NCBI RefSeq assembly: GCF_014898815.1
Contig: NW_026515427.1
Span: 1 to 64,000, forward strand
DNA: 64,000 nucleotides
Direction of reading: 5' to 3'
Source: Panonychus citri
Lineage: Eukaryota > Arthropoda > Arachnida > Trombidiformes > Tetranychidae
A program made the position numbers and the translations under genes. The notes beneath the pieces are model-generated. The model worked only from the letters and a program-made list of their open reading frames with translations, had not been told where the DNA came from and ran no database searches. Shown here piece by piece: positions 1 to 12,647 of the stretch. The stretch's first letter is position 1. Every line of letters begins with the position of its first letter.

Positions 1-3000
1 AACCTTTTCCACTTCCTATTCCATCATATCCACTCCCTCTTTCCGTAAGGTAATAAATCATTAGCCTTGATTTTCATACCTTTTGTATGATATACAAATG
101 ATATGATTTTTTTACAACATGCAATCAATCAGAAAACATTAGCTCAATGGAAATTATTGAATTTACATGAACATGAGAAAATTTATCGAGATAAGTTATC
201 ATTTATTTAGCTAAGAAGAAAAGAATATTATTTTTTTTATATTCTATTCGTTTTTCACTCCAACTTATATGGTTTGATTTCATGAAATTTTTATACCGAA
301 GTTAATGTAAAGGTAAGAGGAAGGAAAAAAGGTTTTCACCTTCAGTTCTCATGAGATTGAAACTCGGGGAACATTATTTAAGGTGAAAGACTAATTTTCA
401 TCAACCAAAGGCAAGGGAGAGAAAGGAGAGGAAGAGGGTGGGGTGGGTGAGACATGGAAAAGACAAAGATGTATGAAGGAAAAGTATACAAACATAGAAG
501 AAAAAAGAAAAAGCAAAACAAGAGATTCTGATGAAGATAATGGTGGATGATAAAGGTAAACAATAGGATGGAAAAAGAAAACATCACAACATTTTAGAGC
601 TTCAACTGTATTCGTCTTCCCTTCATTCATTGTAAGGAAAAGTGGGTATGCAATGAGTAGAAGAGGCTAAGATAAGATTACATTGAATAGAAGGAGGGAA
701 AAAAATCGAAGCTCAAGAACATGAAGTGTAATTATTACTATCATAAGATTACAAACATTTTCCATCAAAAAGTTTTAATATTTACCAGTTTTTCAGAGCA
801 TTTTCATCGTCATCATAATCCTAATCACTTGAGAATCAAGGACATCTAAAGTTCAACATGAAGATAGATTTTTACATGAAAATTCAAGAAGGGAAAATCA
901 TTATCATCATCATCATCATGAAGTAAACATGAGAAAGGTTATCAAAGGTCCGATTAACAATATAATATGTATTATATTTATTTATAGATGAAAATAATAA
1001 TATCAAAAGCAATCAAGTAAATTTGCCTTAGGCCATTTTCATCCAAAGATTTGATTCAATATTAATTCAATTATAATGAATTATCTCACTTGGAAATGTA
1101 ATTTCATGACTTTCAGGATTTTTGCTCCTTCAAATTGGAGTGAAAGGTCACTGGTCATCCTCATTTTGTATACTGTACTTGTCTGTGATTCAATTGTCAC
1201 TTGTAATTGTCATGTTATTGTAAAGTTTATTTCATGATAATATTTTATAAATGATAACTTCATTTACTAACTCTGAATACATGATGAAATATTAATATTG
1301 TTCAAATATTAAACAATTAACAACTGTTGCTATTATTTGTCACTGTTATTAATTGACTTACAATGTTATCGTATCAATTGTTTATCTTATCACTCTTGAA
1401 ATATTCAGTTTCATTGTTTACCATGAAACTTAAGTACCTTATCCCTTTCATGATAATTGTTATCAGAGAGTTAATTCAATTATCTTGTTTTCATATTCAA
1501 CTCGGCATTTCATTCAATACTAAAAACAATTAACTCGACTAATTGACTTAATTGGCTAAGATAAGATTAGAATCATTTTTGTTTTCTTTCTATTCCATGG
1601 AAAGTTCCATTCAGGAAAGAAGAAAAGTCAATTCGAAATGCATATTAACAAATGTCGAAAAAAAGTTCTAACATGATTGACTTTGTAATGTGATACTAAG
1701 ATATCATTTCTATCGGAGATTTTGAGATAAGTTCATTTGAGTTTCTCTTTTTCTGAAGAAACTTTTCATTTGGAATAATTCATGTTTTAGAATTTTTCTT
1801 TTCATGATGTTTTTGAAAACAAGATTCATGATTATATCAAGTCAAACGTGAGTGGGAAAAAATTACAGAATCTGGAGGAAAAGGTTGTGGTGGGAGTGAG
1901 TGGAGTTGATGAATGACCATTGAAATATATCTTTGGTGTTGAGTGTTGAATCATGAACTTTGATTTCCATTGAGATGATAGATAAATTCATGAGAAGATA
2001 GTGGATAGAAAAGAGCAAAAAGCAAGATGAGCATCATTTTCATAAGAAAACCATAAAGATGTAGATGAGGATGAAAAGGAAAGCAAGAAAGTGGATAAGA
2101 ACAATTTTGTTTCTCTTTTTTCTATTATCATGTTTATCTCTTTCTCTTTATTCTGAATCTTCAACTTTTTCACCATTGAAATAAATCTCAAACAAAGAAA
2201 GAGGAAGTAACCATGATGATAGAAGAAGAAGATTATCTTGCAATGATAACATTTAATCTTAAATTTTCCAGGGAGGGAGAAGAGAATGAGACAGACAGAA
2301 CTGTCTTCCCTTTTAACCGAAGACTATCAAGTTATCAGAACTTTTCAGAATTTCTAGAAACCCGGAAAATGTTGACATGAGTGTAAACAAACATCCTTAA
2401 TGATAACCAACAAGAAACAAGAGTAAATTTGTAATTCACTCAAAGAGAAATAAAGTTATCATGGAAATTCAGAGTCAATTAAATGAATCCGATGTCCAGA
2501 ACTTTATCTTTCCAAGTGAAAATCATGCTTACCAAACTCAAGGTTACCCAAGAACTGAGAACCAATTTAATTTATTCTCAGTAGATTTCAATGTATATAC
2601 TTTTTTCCCCCTGAAAAGAATAGGAAAAAAATATTCATTGCAAAAATTTCCTTCATTTATCTTCTTGAAACCAGATTACCATGACAACTTATTTACCTAT
2701 TAACAGATGATAATGTTTACCTTTACGAGAAGTGATTCTAAACTCATTTGATTGAATAAAAGGATAAGAGATGAGAAAACAAGATTATCGAATCTCAAAG
2801 TCGAGACAGAACTTTGTTCCCTCTTAGAACAATTCTAAAGGCTATATAACCATTATCATCATGACGATAACTTGTAGATGAGCATCAATGGAGAGACGAT
2901 GATGATGGAAAAGTGAGAGAGAACGAGAATAATAATGTAAGATAAAGTGAAAAGAGACGACATTATATTAACATTGTTTGGATAAAACTCTCTGGTAATT

Positions 3001-3981
3001 TTATCGTTTTTTCATCAAGGTATAAACAGAGCATTAACCTTTTACCTTCCTCTCTCAACCTCAATCATCATCATCATCATCGTCATCCCATTCAAGTCAC
3101 TTCAACTCTCTTTGTTATGTTAGTCTTACATTTCCAATTGAATCTCATTCATTTCCAATAGATGATCAATTCAGAAATTTTTTCTCTTCCGCCTCCTCAT
3201 CTTATCCCTAAGCTCAATTCTTAAATTTCATCTTTCTTTTTCTGGAAGATGCTCACTTTATTCTCATCTTCATCATCTTGCCCATCCCAATATAATAAAA
3301 CATTTAATGTAAAAAGATAAACATTGTAAATGGAAAATATAATTTCTCAATTTTCATGATACATCATTTATTTTGTTGCTACAAAATGTTAACAATAACA
3401 AAAGAAATAAATAGAAAATAGTTTTGAATGAACAGAGAAAGAGAGAGAAAAAAGTTCTGGTCATCTAGATTATTGCAATTGGTCAGATGATTAATATACC
3501 TATTGGAAAGTTAATGGTCGGTAAAGAGGGAAAATCTCAATTGAATTTACAGTTTGCAAGCGATTTGCCATGGAAAATGTTGTTCTTAAAATTGGTTACA
3601 ATTTGGTATCTAATTGTAATTTAGAGCATTGATTCAACATTTTTCTATCCTCTTCATCTGATGGGATAATCTTCTCGATTACTTGATATTAGATTAAGAA
3701 ATTGTGCAAGTTAATCTTTCTCAAATTGAATGCAATTCACTTAGAAAGTGACAACTTATCATCATCATCATCATCTGCTAACATGATTAGATTTAATTTA
3801 ACAACACAGCCAGTGATGTAATTTCATTAGATTGCTACATTTAAACTTTGAGATTTTCAGAATCGATCGTAAAAAGTATAACGCATTTGAAATGAACACC
3901 AGAATAGTGAAGAGGAAAAACTCTAATGTCGAAAAGAAAAGAATAACAAAATCAAGGAAGAAAATAATGATGGCGATGATA

Positions 3982-4019
<38 letters not shown>

Positions 4020-5882
4020 CTAAGAATAAGACAAAAAGAGGATAAGGAAATGATGAAAAATACATGAGCTTAAATCCAGCGAGATAAATGTTAATGATTG
4101 TACATTATCATCGCTTTAATATCGTCAAGTTACTTAGATTTTTTGAATCTCCAGATTCTTATTTAAGGAGGGAAAAAGACATGATAAACTAGAGGAAAGG
4201 GTTAAAGTTCAAAAAAAAGCAAAACTCAATTCGAACTATGATGATCTGCAAAAAAGTTCGAAATACTAGATAACAATTTATACGAAAGAGAGTAATAAGA
4301 AATTGATGAGAACAGTGAGAAAAAGAAAATGAATCTCATGTTGATAATGATGATGATGATAGTGATAAGAATGATGATCAAGATGAGAATAAAAAATGTT
4401 CTTAAAAGAAATAGTAACTCGATAGATTTACAGAAAAAAAAACCTCATTATCTGTCACCAAAAGTGTCATTTTTCCCTTTGCCGTGTCAATGGAAATGAA
4501 ACTTTTTTATTCAAAATCATGATCATCAAAGTGAATGGGATGATAAGCTCATAATCATCATCATCTTCACCAACACCATCCTTGGCGAGGATACATAAAC
4601 AATGGTTGTATCCTAATAACAATGACAATGGGAAACTGTTAATGACAATCAAGCGTACGGAGGTTGATTATATGCTCATCACAATTAACACAATTAACTA
4701 ACAACAGAAAACTATTTATCATTATTTATTGATGGTAACATAATAATAATTAAAGCTTAATTAAGCATAAATGAATAACTCCTTAATCAGTAAACAACAA
4801 TATAACAAATTACGGATAATAAATAAATTAAGTTGGCACTTAATTGTTGTAAATGTAGTTTAAATCATCTTAATAATCATTAACAGTTATGATCATCATC
4901 AAATCTCAATGTAAAAACTAATAGGATATAACAACAATCATTAACGATAAAGAATATCATTAAATTTGATCATTTAATTAATACACACTTAAATGATTAA
5001 TCATCATTGAAAATATCTAATCAATTAATCAGTTGATCATTAAGGTGAATCAGTTTTAATTATTTGGTCTCCTAGAAAATTGCTTCTAATTATATCCTAA
5101 ACTTTTTTTGAGATCATCTCAGTTAATTGTTGGTTTTTATTATCCTTTTAATGATCTAATTGATTATTTGTTAATAATATGGTTTCAATTGGTCAACAAT
5201 TATCAGCATTGCAACTTTTTATTGGGAGTGGTTGATGGTCAAGGCTTCAGATGGAGATGGTCAATGTTATCATTAGAGAGTAACTTGTGGTTTCCATCAT
5301 GAAGATTGAATCATTGTCGATAATCATGATTGGATTGGAATAAAGGAGAAAAAAAATAATATTTCTCTTCTCATCTCGAGGAAAAAGTTCTGACATTCGA
5401 AGGATCAAACTAACACTTTCGATATCGTTGTAATTAATCAACAATCTTGTGATTACAAGTTGAGATTTTCCAAGTCAATAAATCTATTTGTCTACTTATC
5501 CTAATTGCAAAAGCGAATCTTCAATTGGATTAATAATTGATACGAGTTCATGCAATGATTAGAAATGATTATTCTCATGAGTCTGATTACCTTGATATTT
5601 TTGTTCTAAATGAATATTGAATTTTTTTCTTCGAATTTCGAGTTTTTTGTTTTGCATTTTCTCCTGTAAAAACTTTAGATCTTTTTTTCTCCTCTTCGTT
5701 TATCCTCTTAAGATTATTTTCTCTGGTGATTACCCAGAGGAGAATCTGAATGATTACTGGATATTTGTTATTGGAAGAAGTTAATTGTTTGCATAATTTT
5801 CTTTTCTCTTATTAGTTTTTTTGCGAGAAAAACAAACGTGGAAAAAATATTTCGAATACAACAAAAATAAGATAACACTTAC
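1..5882. other. Non-coding left flank, probably intron of the sidestep-like gene
   Basis: No reading frame here looks like protein. The open frames present are GAT/TCA or GA repeat artefacts. By position it should be intron downstream of the Ig4 exon (minus strand), whose donor leads into it. Missing exons for Ig5, FN3, membrane segment and tail are not recognised here and may lie beyond the window. Microsatellites include a GA run near 3,986-4,016 and several GAT/ATC runs. Confidence 0.6.
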
Positions 5883-6173
5883 AGAGCACTTTAAGGTAAA
5901 AGGTATCACTGGTTCCAATTCCTTCAGAGTTTGTTGCTGAGCACGAATAATATCCTCGATTTTGCCGTTTGACTTTCTGAAGGACAAGCGATTGATTCGA
6001 GATTATTATTCCAGATGAAGGTTGGGACATTAAAGGTGATCCATTGAATATCCAAGTGACCTCTGTAAGCCACGGGTTCGAATCGATGATACACTCAAAA
6101 TACACATCACTTCCTTCACGAATTGAGTCACGATCAATTTTAGCACCAAGAACAATATTCACAATTGGAACAT
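5883..6173 (-). CDS. Sidestep-like protein, Ig4 exon (intact)
   Basis: This 291-nt exon encodes one C2-type immunoglobulin domain of a Sidestep-family cell-surface protein, a group known in Drosophila for guiding motor axons through contact with Beat receptors. The frame starts with a YVP-type linker, then EGSDVYFEC holding the first cysteine, VTWIFNG with the core tryptophan, SLVLQKV, and GYYSCSATNSEG with the second cysteine. That order matches the fourth Ig of Sidestep proteins. The acceptor ends in CTTATAG and the donor is GTAAGT, both phase 1, matching the exon upstream at 8,118-8,417. No stop or frameshift is seen. The family assignment rests on motif recall, not a search. Confidence 0.85.
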
Positions 6174-8117
6174 CTATAAGCGATTTAATCACAATTAGAA
6201 CAAAAATGAAAGAAGACAATTAGAAAATGAAAGCATTACCTCTGTAAGGGCATTAATGGTCAGTTTCATCAAGCACTTTGATTGTCAAGCCAATGGAAAA
6301 CTTTACAATCAAAAAATAAGCGGAAAAGGAAGTTGGTTTTTTTGTTGTTGTTCTTATCTAATCAACAATCAAACTTGTTTACAATTTGATTAGCTGATAA
6401 ATAGCATAAAATCATTTGTACAATTTGTATCATTTGTGTATCTTATCAATCAATCAAACTGATGATGGTCATCATCATCATCATCATCGTCATTTAAATG
6501 GTAACCGTTACTGTTAATACAACAATGATGATGAAAGTGATGATAAATCAGCTGAAACAATCGCAATCATCATGGAGAAAGTTCATTTATCATTTTCTAT
6601 TCTTTCATAATCATTTCCCTTGTTTCTTGTATCAAGTTCATGTTCAATTGATTTTTCTCTTTTTCTTCCTGGTTCCATTTACTCATCTCCATCATCATCA
6701 TCATCATCATCGTCGTCATCCTCTCTCTTTGATTAATCTTCAACCCCAAAGAAAAATAGATAATTATCATTATTAGTAATTGATTGTTTGTCTTAACAAT
6801 TGCCATTGACATTTGATCATAAGTCAACTAATCCAAGTAAAAATCTTTCAAAGCTAAAAGATTATCGGTCATGATCATTACAAGATAATGATGATTTAAA
6901 GGGAAAGAAATGGACAGTGAGAGAGAGAGAGAGAAATCTAATCCACTAGAAGATTATTATTACGCAAAGAGAATAAGAATTACAATTTCTTCATTCGAAT
7001 AAAATTAAAACTTTTCTTCTCTAACAATCAAAGGGATTCAATTATTATTGTAGACAAAACCGGACAACTGATTATGCTAATATCTGAGTACTTGTGTCCA
7101 GCCCGTTGGGAGTGATCAACACATGAGATTATACTGATCTCTGTGATGAACATTACAAGCAGCCCAGTAAATGGTCAGTATCTTTGGTCAAAAAAAAAAA
7201 TGTTAAGATGAACATGAAAATCTAAATGGTCAAATGGTTTCACCTCTTTAGGGAAATGTTACTCGTTTTCTGTGATATTTATGGTCATTGGTTTCGCAAT
7301 AAAGATAATGACCTTACTTTTTTCTGCTGTTTATCTAATTTAATGATTGTTAATCAAGTGATAAGATGATTAGCAATCAGATTTAACTACTATTTAAGTA
7401 AATTGTTAAAATAACAATGAAAATGATTAACATTAAATTACCATAAATTATTAGCTTATTATTGACCACTGGCTAGTTTGTTATCATGAAAGGCTCAATG
7501 AGTTAACATATATCTCATTATAACAACCAGTTTATTTGTTTTTTGATAAATTGAAAATGTAAGTTAATCAATTCTATTGGAAATCAATTATTGACACTTG
7601 ATTATCTTAACAAGATTAAATTGTTGTTATTATTGAACATTAACATTATCGGTTGACCTTAATTGTAGCCTCTTAACAAGTAATAACATTATCAGTATTT
7701 GAGATAATTGATGAAAAAAAAGGATGAGGGAAGATGATCAAGTCTTTTAGGCTTCTATGGGTGGGACAATGGTGATGATGATGATGATGTTGTGTCAATG
7801 ATTATCATCATCATCATCATCATCATCATTGATTTACTTTTGAAGATGAGGATGCAAAGAATCAAACGTTGATAAGATGTAAATGGGGAAAAAAAGAAGG
7901 AAGTGAAAAGAGAAAACAAAAAATTTAATTCCATTGGAAAAAAAGAAATCAAATGAAAAGAGATTGTGATATAACAATAGATCCTGAGAAAAGAATAAAA
8001 TTTTTTCTTCACCTTCATTCTTTCATCTTCTCCATCATCGTTATCATCATCATCATCATCTTTTCATTGATTAACATGATGAGATTAGAAGATAAAAAGA
8101 GAATAGAATTTACTTAC
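6174..8117 (-). other. Intron between Ig3 and Ig4 exons
   Basis: AT-rich sequence with GAT/ATC microsatellites (about 6,467-6,490, 6,690-6,720, 7,770-7,830 and 8,037-8,062) and a short GA run near 6,919. Open frames are repeat-driven (poly-His, poly-Met). Nothing else supported. Confidence 0.7.
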
Positions 8118-8417
8118 AATGAATGTTAAGTCTGACTGATTCTTCTAAGCTGCTATTCTTCATCAATGGATTTTCTGCTTGACAGATAAGTTCTTTACCA
8201 TTGTCAGTTGAAGTTCCGGTAAATGAGAGAACGCTCATTGTCTCATTACCATCTTTAGAAATTGTATCACGAGATTTGTTCAATCGACGACCATCAAGCC
8301 ACCAAAATAATCGAGCTGGTGGCCTGGAACCGGAAACTCTACAAATTAGTTCACTTCGTTTACCAGTTGATATAATTTTACTTGAAGGAAATTCAATTGA
8401 TATTGTTGATGGTTTCA
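8118..8417 (-). CDS. Sidestep-like protein, Ig3 exon (intact)
   Basis: This 300-nt exon encodes an Ig domain with the Sidestep signature: SELICRVSGSRPPARLFWW, then SKDGNETMSVLSF, then KELICQAENP. The GSRPPA-x3-WW pattern and the CQAENP second-cysteine region are typical of the third Ig of Sidestep and its paralogues. The acceptor reads AAAAAG and the donor GTAAGTAA. Both boundaries are phase 1, so the exon joins cleanly to Ig4 (next T+AT gives a YVP linker) and to the Ig2 half-exon at 12,444-12,647. It is fully open, unlike the 5' exons of the same gene. Product and location (membrane-bound, extracellular domain) are inferred from the family. Confidence 0.87.
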
Positions 8418-11400
8418 CTTTTTATTCCCCATGAATATTATTGTTTTTGAGAAGAGGAAAAAAAAAGAAAGATAAAAATTAACACTTGTAGAGAAACAAA
8501 AAAGTTCATATTCAAAAGAAAAGTAAATGTTCAAAACTCGAGATAAAAACAATTATGAAAAGCTCAGTTCGAAATCTAATTTAATGTTATGCTTTTGATT
8601 GAATTTCTTTTGCCTTAGTAAATTAAATCAATGAAAATAAAATACTCGCAATTGAGACTACAAGAAGGAGGAGAAATGGGTTGAGGCGGAAATAGGATGT
8701 AATTCAGTCTTCCTGAATTTCTCGGTGAAAATCTCTCCCCACTTTGCATACGATAATTTAAGGTGGTGATATTTTTCCCTTGAATTAATCTATCAATTGA
8801 TTTACATTATGTTTCCATTAACTTAGTAACAAATGAACCTTTCAACTGAATTTAAAATTTCAATAATTAACCGTTACAACTGATTTCAAACAAGTTAAAA
8901 CAATGAAACCTTAATCAATGTAATCATCTAAAAGTAAATTAATGATAAGTAGCCAAAGATCAATTTACCAATTGAACTTGAGTCCATTAACAACTCTATG
9001 TTATCTTAATTTATGTGTATTGATAATATGATTAAGCTAATCAAATCTTTAGCAAGACAATCATTTAATTGTAACTTAACTGACCAATGATTTGATTTAA
9101 TCCAATTCCAACACTAGTAACGATTTTTTGCTTCAATTTGAATGATTTTTTTTTCTGTGATTCCACAAGGTAACTTATGGTTCGATAGTCTTTACTGATA
9201 CAACCAATAGAGCAAAAATTGATACAAAATAATCAGATAATAATATTTGAATGATAATAAATGTTATCATGAGTGTTGATGAAAGTCAGATATTTTTGAA
9301 GTATGTTAAGTTTATGGTCAATGTTTTGGGTTGACCAGATTCATCCAAGCTTGACCAGACTAACCTTCATTAAGGAATAACCTTTTTTCCTTGTCCATAT
9401 CAGAAGGATCATCAAAAACAACGAGCAAACATCCACACACCTCTCTTATTTTCAGCCTTCGTATCACCTCCTCTTCCTCTTCCTCTCATTCTCATTGTAC
9501 ATTGGAGGATAATAATGAGCATGATTCCCTCCGGTTCTCATCAGGGATCTAACAGGAGTCATTTGATTAATGCCTTTCATCTACAACATCATTTTCATCA
9601 ATTCCATCATCATCTTCATCAGTTTTTCTTCCATTATTTTTCCTTGTTACAATTTAAATCTTTGTATATATTTTTCCGTCACGTTCAGAACTGTAAACGC
9701 TTCCAAATGCAATATCATTATCATCTCCTCTCCATTCTCACAGTATCACTCACTCCTTTGCATTTATCTCATCCTATTATCTCTCACTCCCTATAACTTG
9801 GATTGATGATAAAAAGTCTAAATCAAAGAAATTTTCATCTTTTGCTCAGCATCTTCTTTCCTCATCTTCATCACCATTTTCCAAATACCCCCCAAGTATA
9901 CACAGCTATTAATACCCTTTCGACTATCGGTTATCTATCATTATCCACCTACAATCTATCTCTATTAAAAATCATCTCTCTCTCTCTCTCTCGACCATCA
10001 ACCCTCCCATAGACTCACCATGAACCCATATATTTATCATGATTATTTCAGTTCTTAAATACCTTGTGTCGCTTAATAAATTTAATCATTACTATCTTTC
10101 AACTATCAATATGCCACGAAGCGAGATAATATTATTATCTTCATCATAAATTATCCAATCAATAATAACCCTATGGTATTATTATCATTTGATCCCCACC
10201 ACCGATCACAATCCTACTTTGATTTCTGTTGTCTCTCTCTCCAAGTTAAAGACAGAAATAAAAATTATATGAATTATTGTCTCTCAGTGAGTATCAATAT
10301 TAACGGAAGTAAATACCCTGTTATATATATAAAACTCCCACAGATGATGATGATAATAGATGATAATGATGATGGAGGAAGAGAATATATATAATATTAG
10401 AATAAAAATCATTCCTTATATTGAGATGATAATCATCATCACAATACAGAAGTAGAAAAAGAAAGAAATAAGTTAATGATAAATTTCTCTGTCTATTTCT
10501 GTCTTTCTGCAAAGTGAAATGTGTTTATCTCTGTAAAAAAATTGTTGACTGGACAGAGAAATGACCAGCAACTTCTGATGATGACCCTTAGCTGAATGTC
10601 CACCGATTTCTGGATATATATTTTTATCCCCAATGATATAATGATAATGACGATAATATTTCATACAAGAAAAAGTTAGAATCCAATGGATATAATAAAA
10701 GTAGATTGAGTTTGCAAAGTCTCTGGATACTATTATCATTACGTTGATTATTATTATTACTTCAACTGATTGTGTACAATATTTTGTTAGTTTAAATAAA
10801 GTCTACTCTCAGTTATTAACCTGGTCAGTTTTAGCTTCTTATAAATGACCTTTAAGATTTTGTCTCAAAAAAAAAGACTAAAGTATTAGTATCAATAGTT
10901 AATCAGTAACAATTAAGTAATAACTTGTAATTCTAATCAATAAGTTTAGAGACAATTAAATGGTTTGATGATTTACTATCATTATGATTGTTGTGCAATA
11001 AAAAAAATTAAATTGTTGCAACTTAATCATTTTCGGTAAATTGTTCAACTATTAAGAAACTTTCACATTGATTACAATTCGTGTAACAATTACTATTAAC
11101 CCTCCGAATCTATTGTATTCGTATGAGTTTTCATGAGATATTTTTTCAAATTTTATCCTTCATTTACTTTGAGAGTTTTTTTTCTTCTTCTTTCTCGTCG
11201 AAAATGACAAAACTTTTTCATTTAGAACTTTTTTTTGACTCTTTTTCTTCCTCAAAAACACCCAAAGTTCAATTGTTCAAATCAAATGGTGTGTAAATTA
11301 TTCTCGTAGCGATAATTGTGATAATTGTAACGAATTGAAAAATTTATTTCTCTTCTCACAAAGCTATTAGAAGAAGCGAGAGAAAAAAAGTTCACAACTA

Positions 11401-12443
11401 AATGTTGAAATTCTGTAAAATTCTGTTTACCATCTAGTCCATGATATCATTATACTGTTATCATGTTCATTTGGTCAGAACGAAATTATCATCAGTTAAC
11501 CAGGTTTAAGGTAAGAAAATGAGAGAGTGTTAAGTGGGACAAAGGTGAGAAGGTGGGTCATTACACTTTGGCTTTTAGGTTAATCAATGTTTAAGCTTAA
11601 GGATATCATGGAGTGAATGGTTTACACTTATATATATCATGATGAGAATTCTGAAAATGAGAAGAATGAGTAAAAAAAAAGTTCTGAGCTATTTCTTGGC
11701 TTCCCTCAATATTAAAAGGTCACCATTAGTTTTGCTTTATAAAGCAAATTGTTTTGAAATGAATACTTTCACTTGACAGAGACGATTAATATTAATCATT
11801 AGCTGAATACTTGAAACTATCATGAATGAAGATATTCATTGAGGAAGAAGACAAAGTTATTCAAATACATTTTCTCCCCTACATTTATATAATGAATGGT
11901 TATTAATGTTACACCAATGGTAATTTCAATGAATGAGTATCATTATTATCATGAAAATCTCAAGAAAATTCTTAGGGTGTTCATGAAGATGATTTAGTTA
12001 AAAATAGTTCAACATTAACCATTGAGAGTAGTAAATATCATTAAGATAGTAAAACAAGATAGACTTTACTGTTTTGTGACCTGTCAAAAGGTTCGAGGGT
12101 TAGTTTTTTTTTTCATTTCTAATTCTGTTCGAGATGGAAAGTAGTAAATACAATTTCCATGACAATGATTTTCCATCTTTTATCTCATGAAATGATCACC
12201 CTAATAGTTAAACCTCTCCCCAGATGATTGATTAAAATTTGAACCACTGGGAGTGAAAATTTCCAACTCCCTGATATGAATCAAAACTGGAATCTATGAG
12301 TTTCCATATCATCGTAAAAATAATTGATTGTAACTATCATCATATAAACAATTTACTATCCAATACACATGAATGAATAAAGTTAATTGTTAAACATTTT
12401 GTTTATCTCCATGTTTGTTGTTTTTATAAGTAATTTAACTTAC
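8418..12443 (-). other. Intron between Ig2b and Ig3 exons
   Basis: About 4 kb of AT-rich DNA without credible coding. It contains TC and GAT microsatellites (a TC run near 9,974-9,993) and repeated copies of a GAAAAAAGTTC-like motif (11,380 and 11,671). Confidence 0.65.
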
Positions 12444-12647
12444 AGTTAAGGTTAATTGTGATTGATGTTTGTAATGGATCAGTTAATGGGCTGTTAACCG
12501 CTTTACATGTTATCTTTGAAAGTAGTAAGGGTCGACTTAGATTGGTAAGGCTTAGGTCACTTCAGGTCACTTCATTTGATATAATTTCATAAGAGGCTAT
12601 TAAAGGTTTATCATCTTTCCACCATGTTAATGTTGGCCTGGGTTGAC
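12444..12647 (-). pseudogene. Sidestep-like protein, second half of Ig2 (one in-frame TGA)
   Basis: Read on the minus strand this 204-nt block has an acceptor (ACTTTAG) and a phase-1 donor (GTAAGT) and encodes RPTLTWWKDDKPL, a middle region, then ITCKAVNSP and a short beta strand. This is the WW-to-second-cysteine half of a Sidestep Ig2 domain. A TGA interrupts it at about residue 27, inside an imperfect 10-bp tandem repeat (AAGTGACCT twice). Length and flanking residues otherwise align without gaps to the homologous part of Ig3, so a single nonsense change or sequence error is the only visible break. It is too short and interrupted to stand out as an ORF. Confidence 0.75.

Noticed and set aside
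3832..4023. Plus-strand ORF ending in Arg-Glu repeats
   Set aside because: The end is a GA microsatellite and the rest is Lys/Arg/Asn-rich AT translation without family features.
6498..6827. Overlapping frames with poly-His or poly-Met
   Set aside because: Translations of ATC/GAT microsatellites on the two strands.
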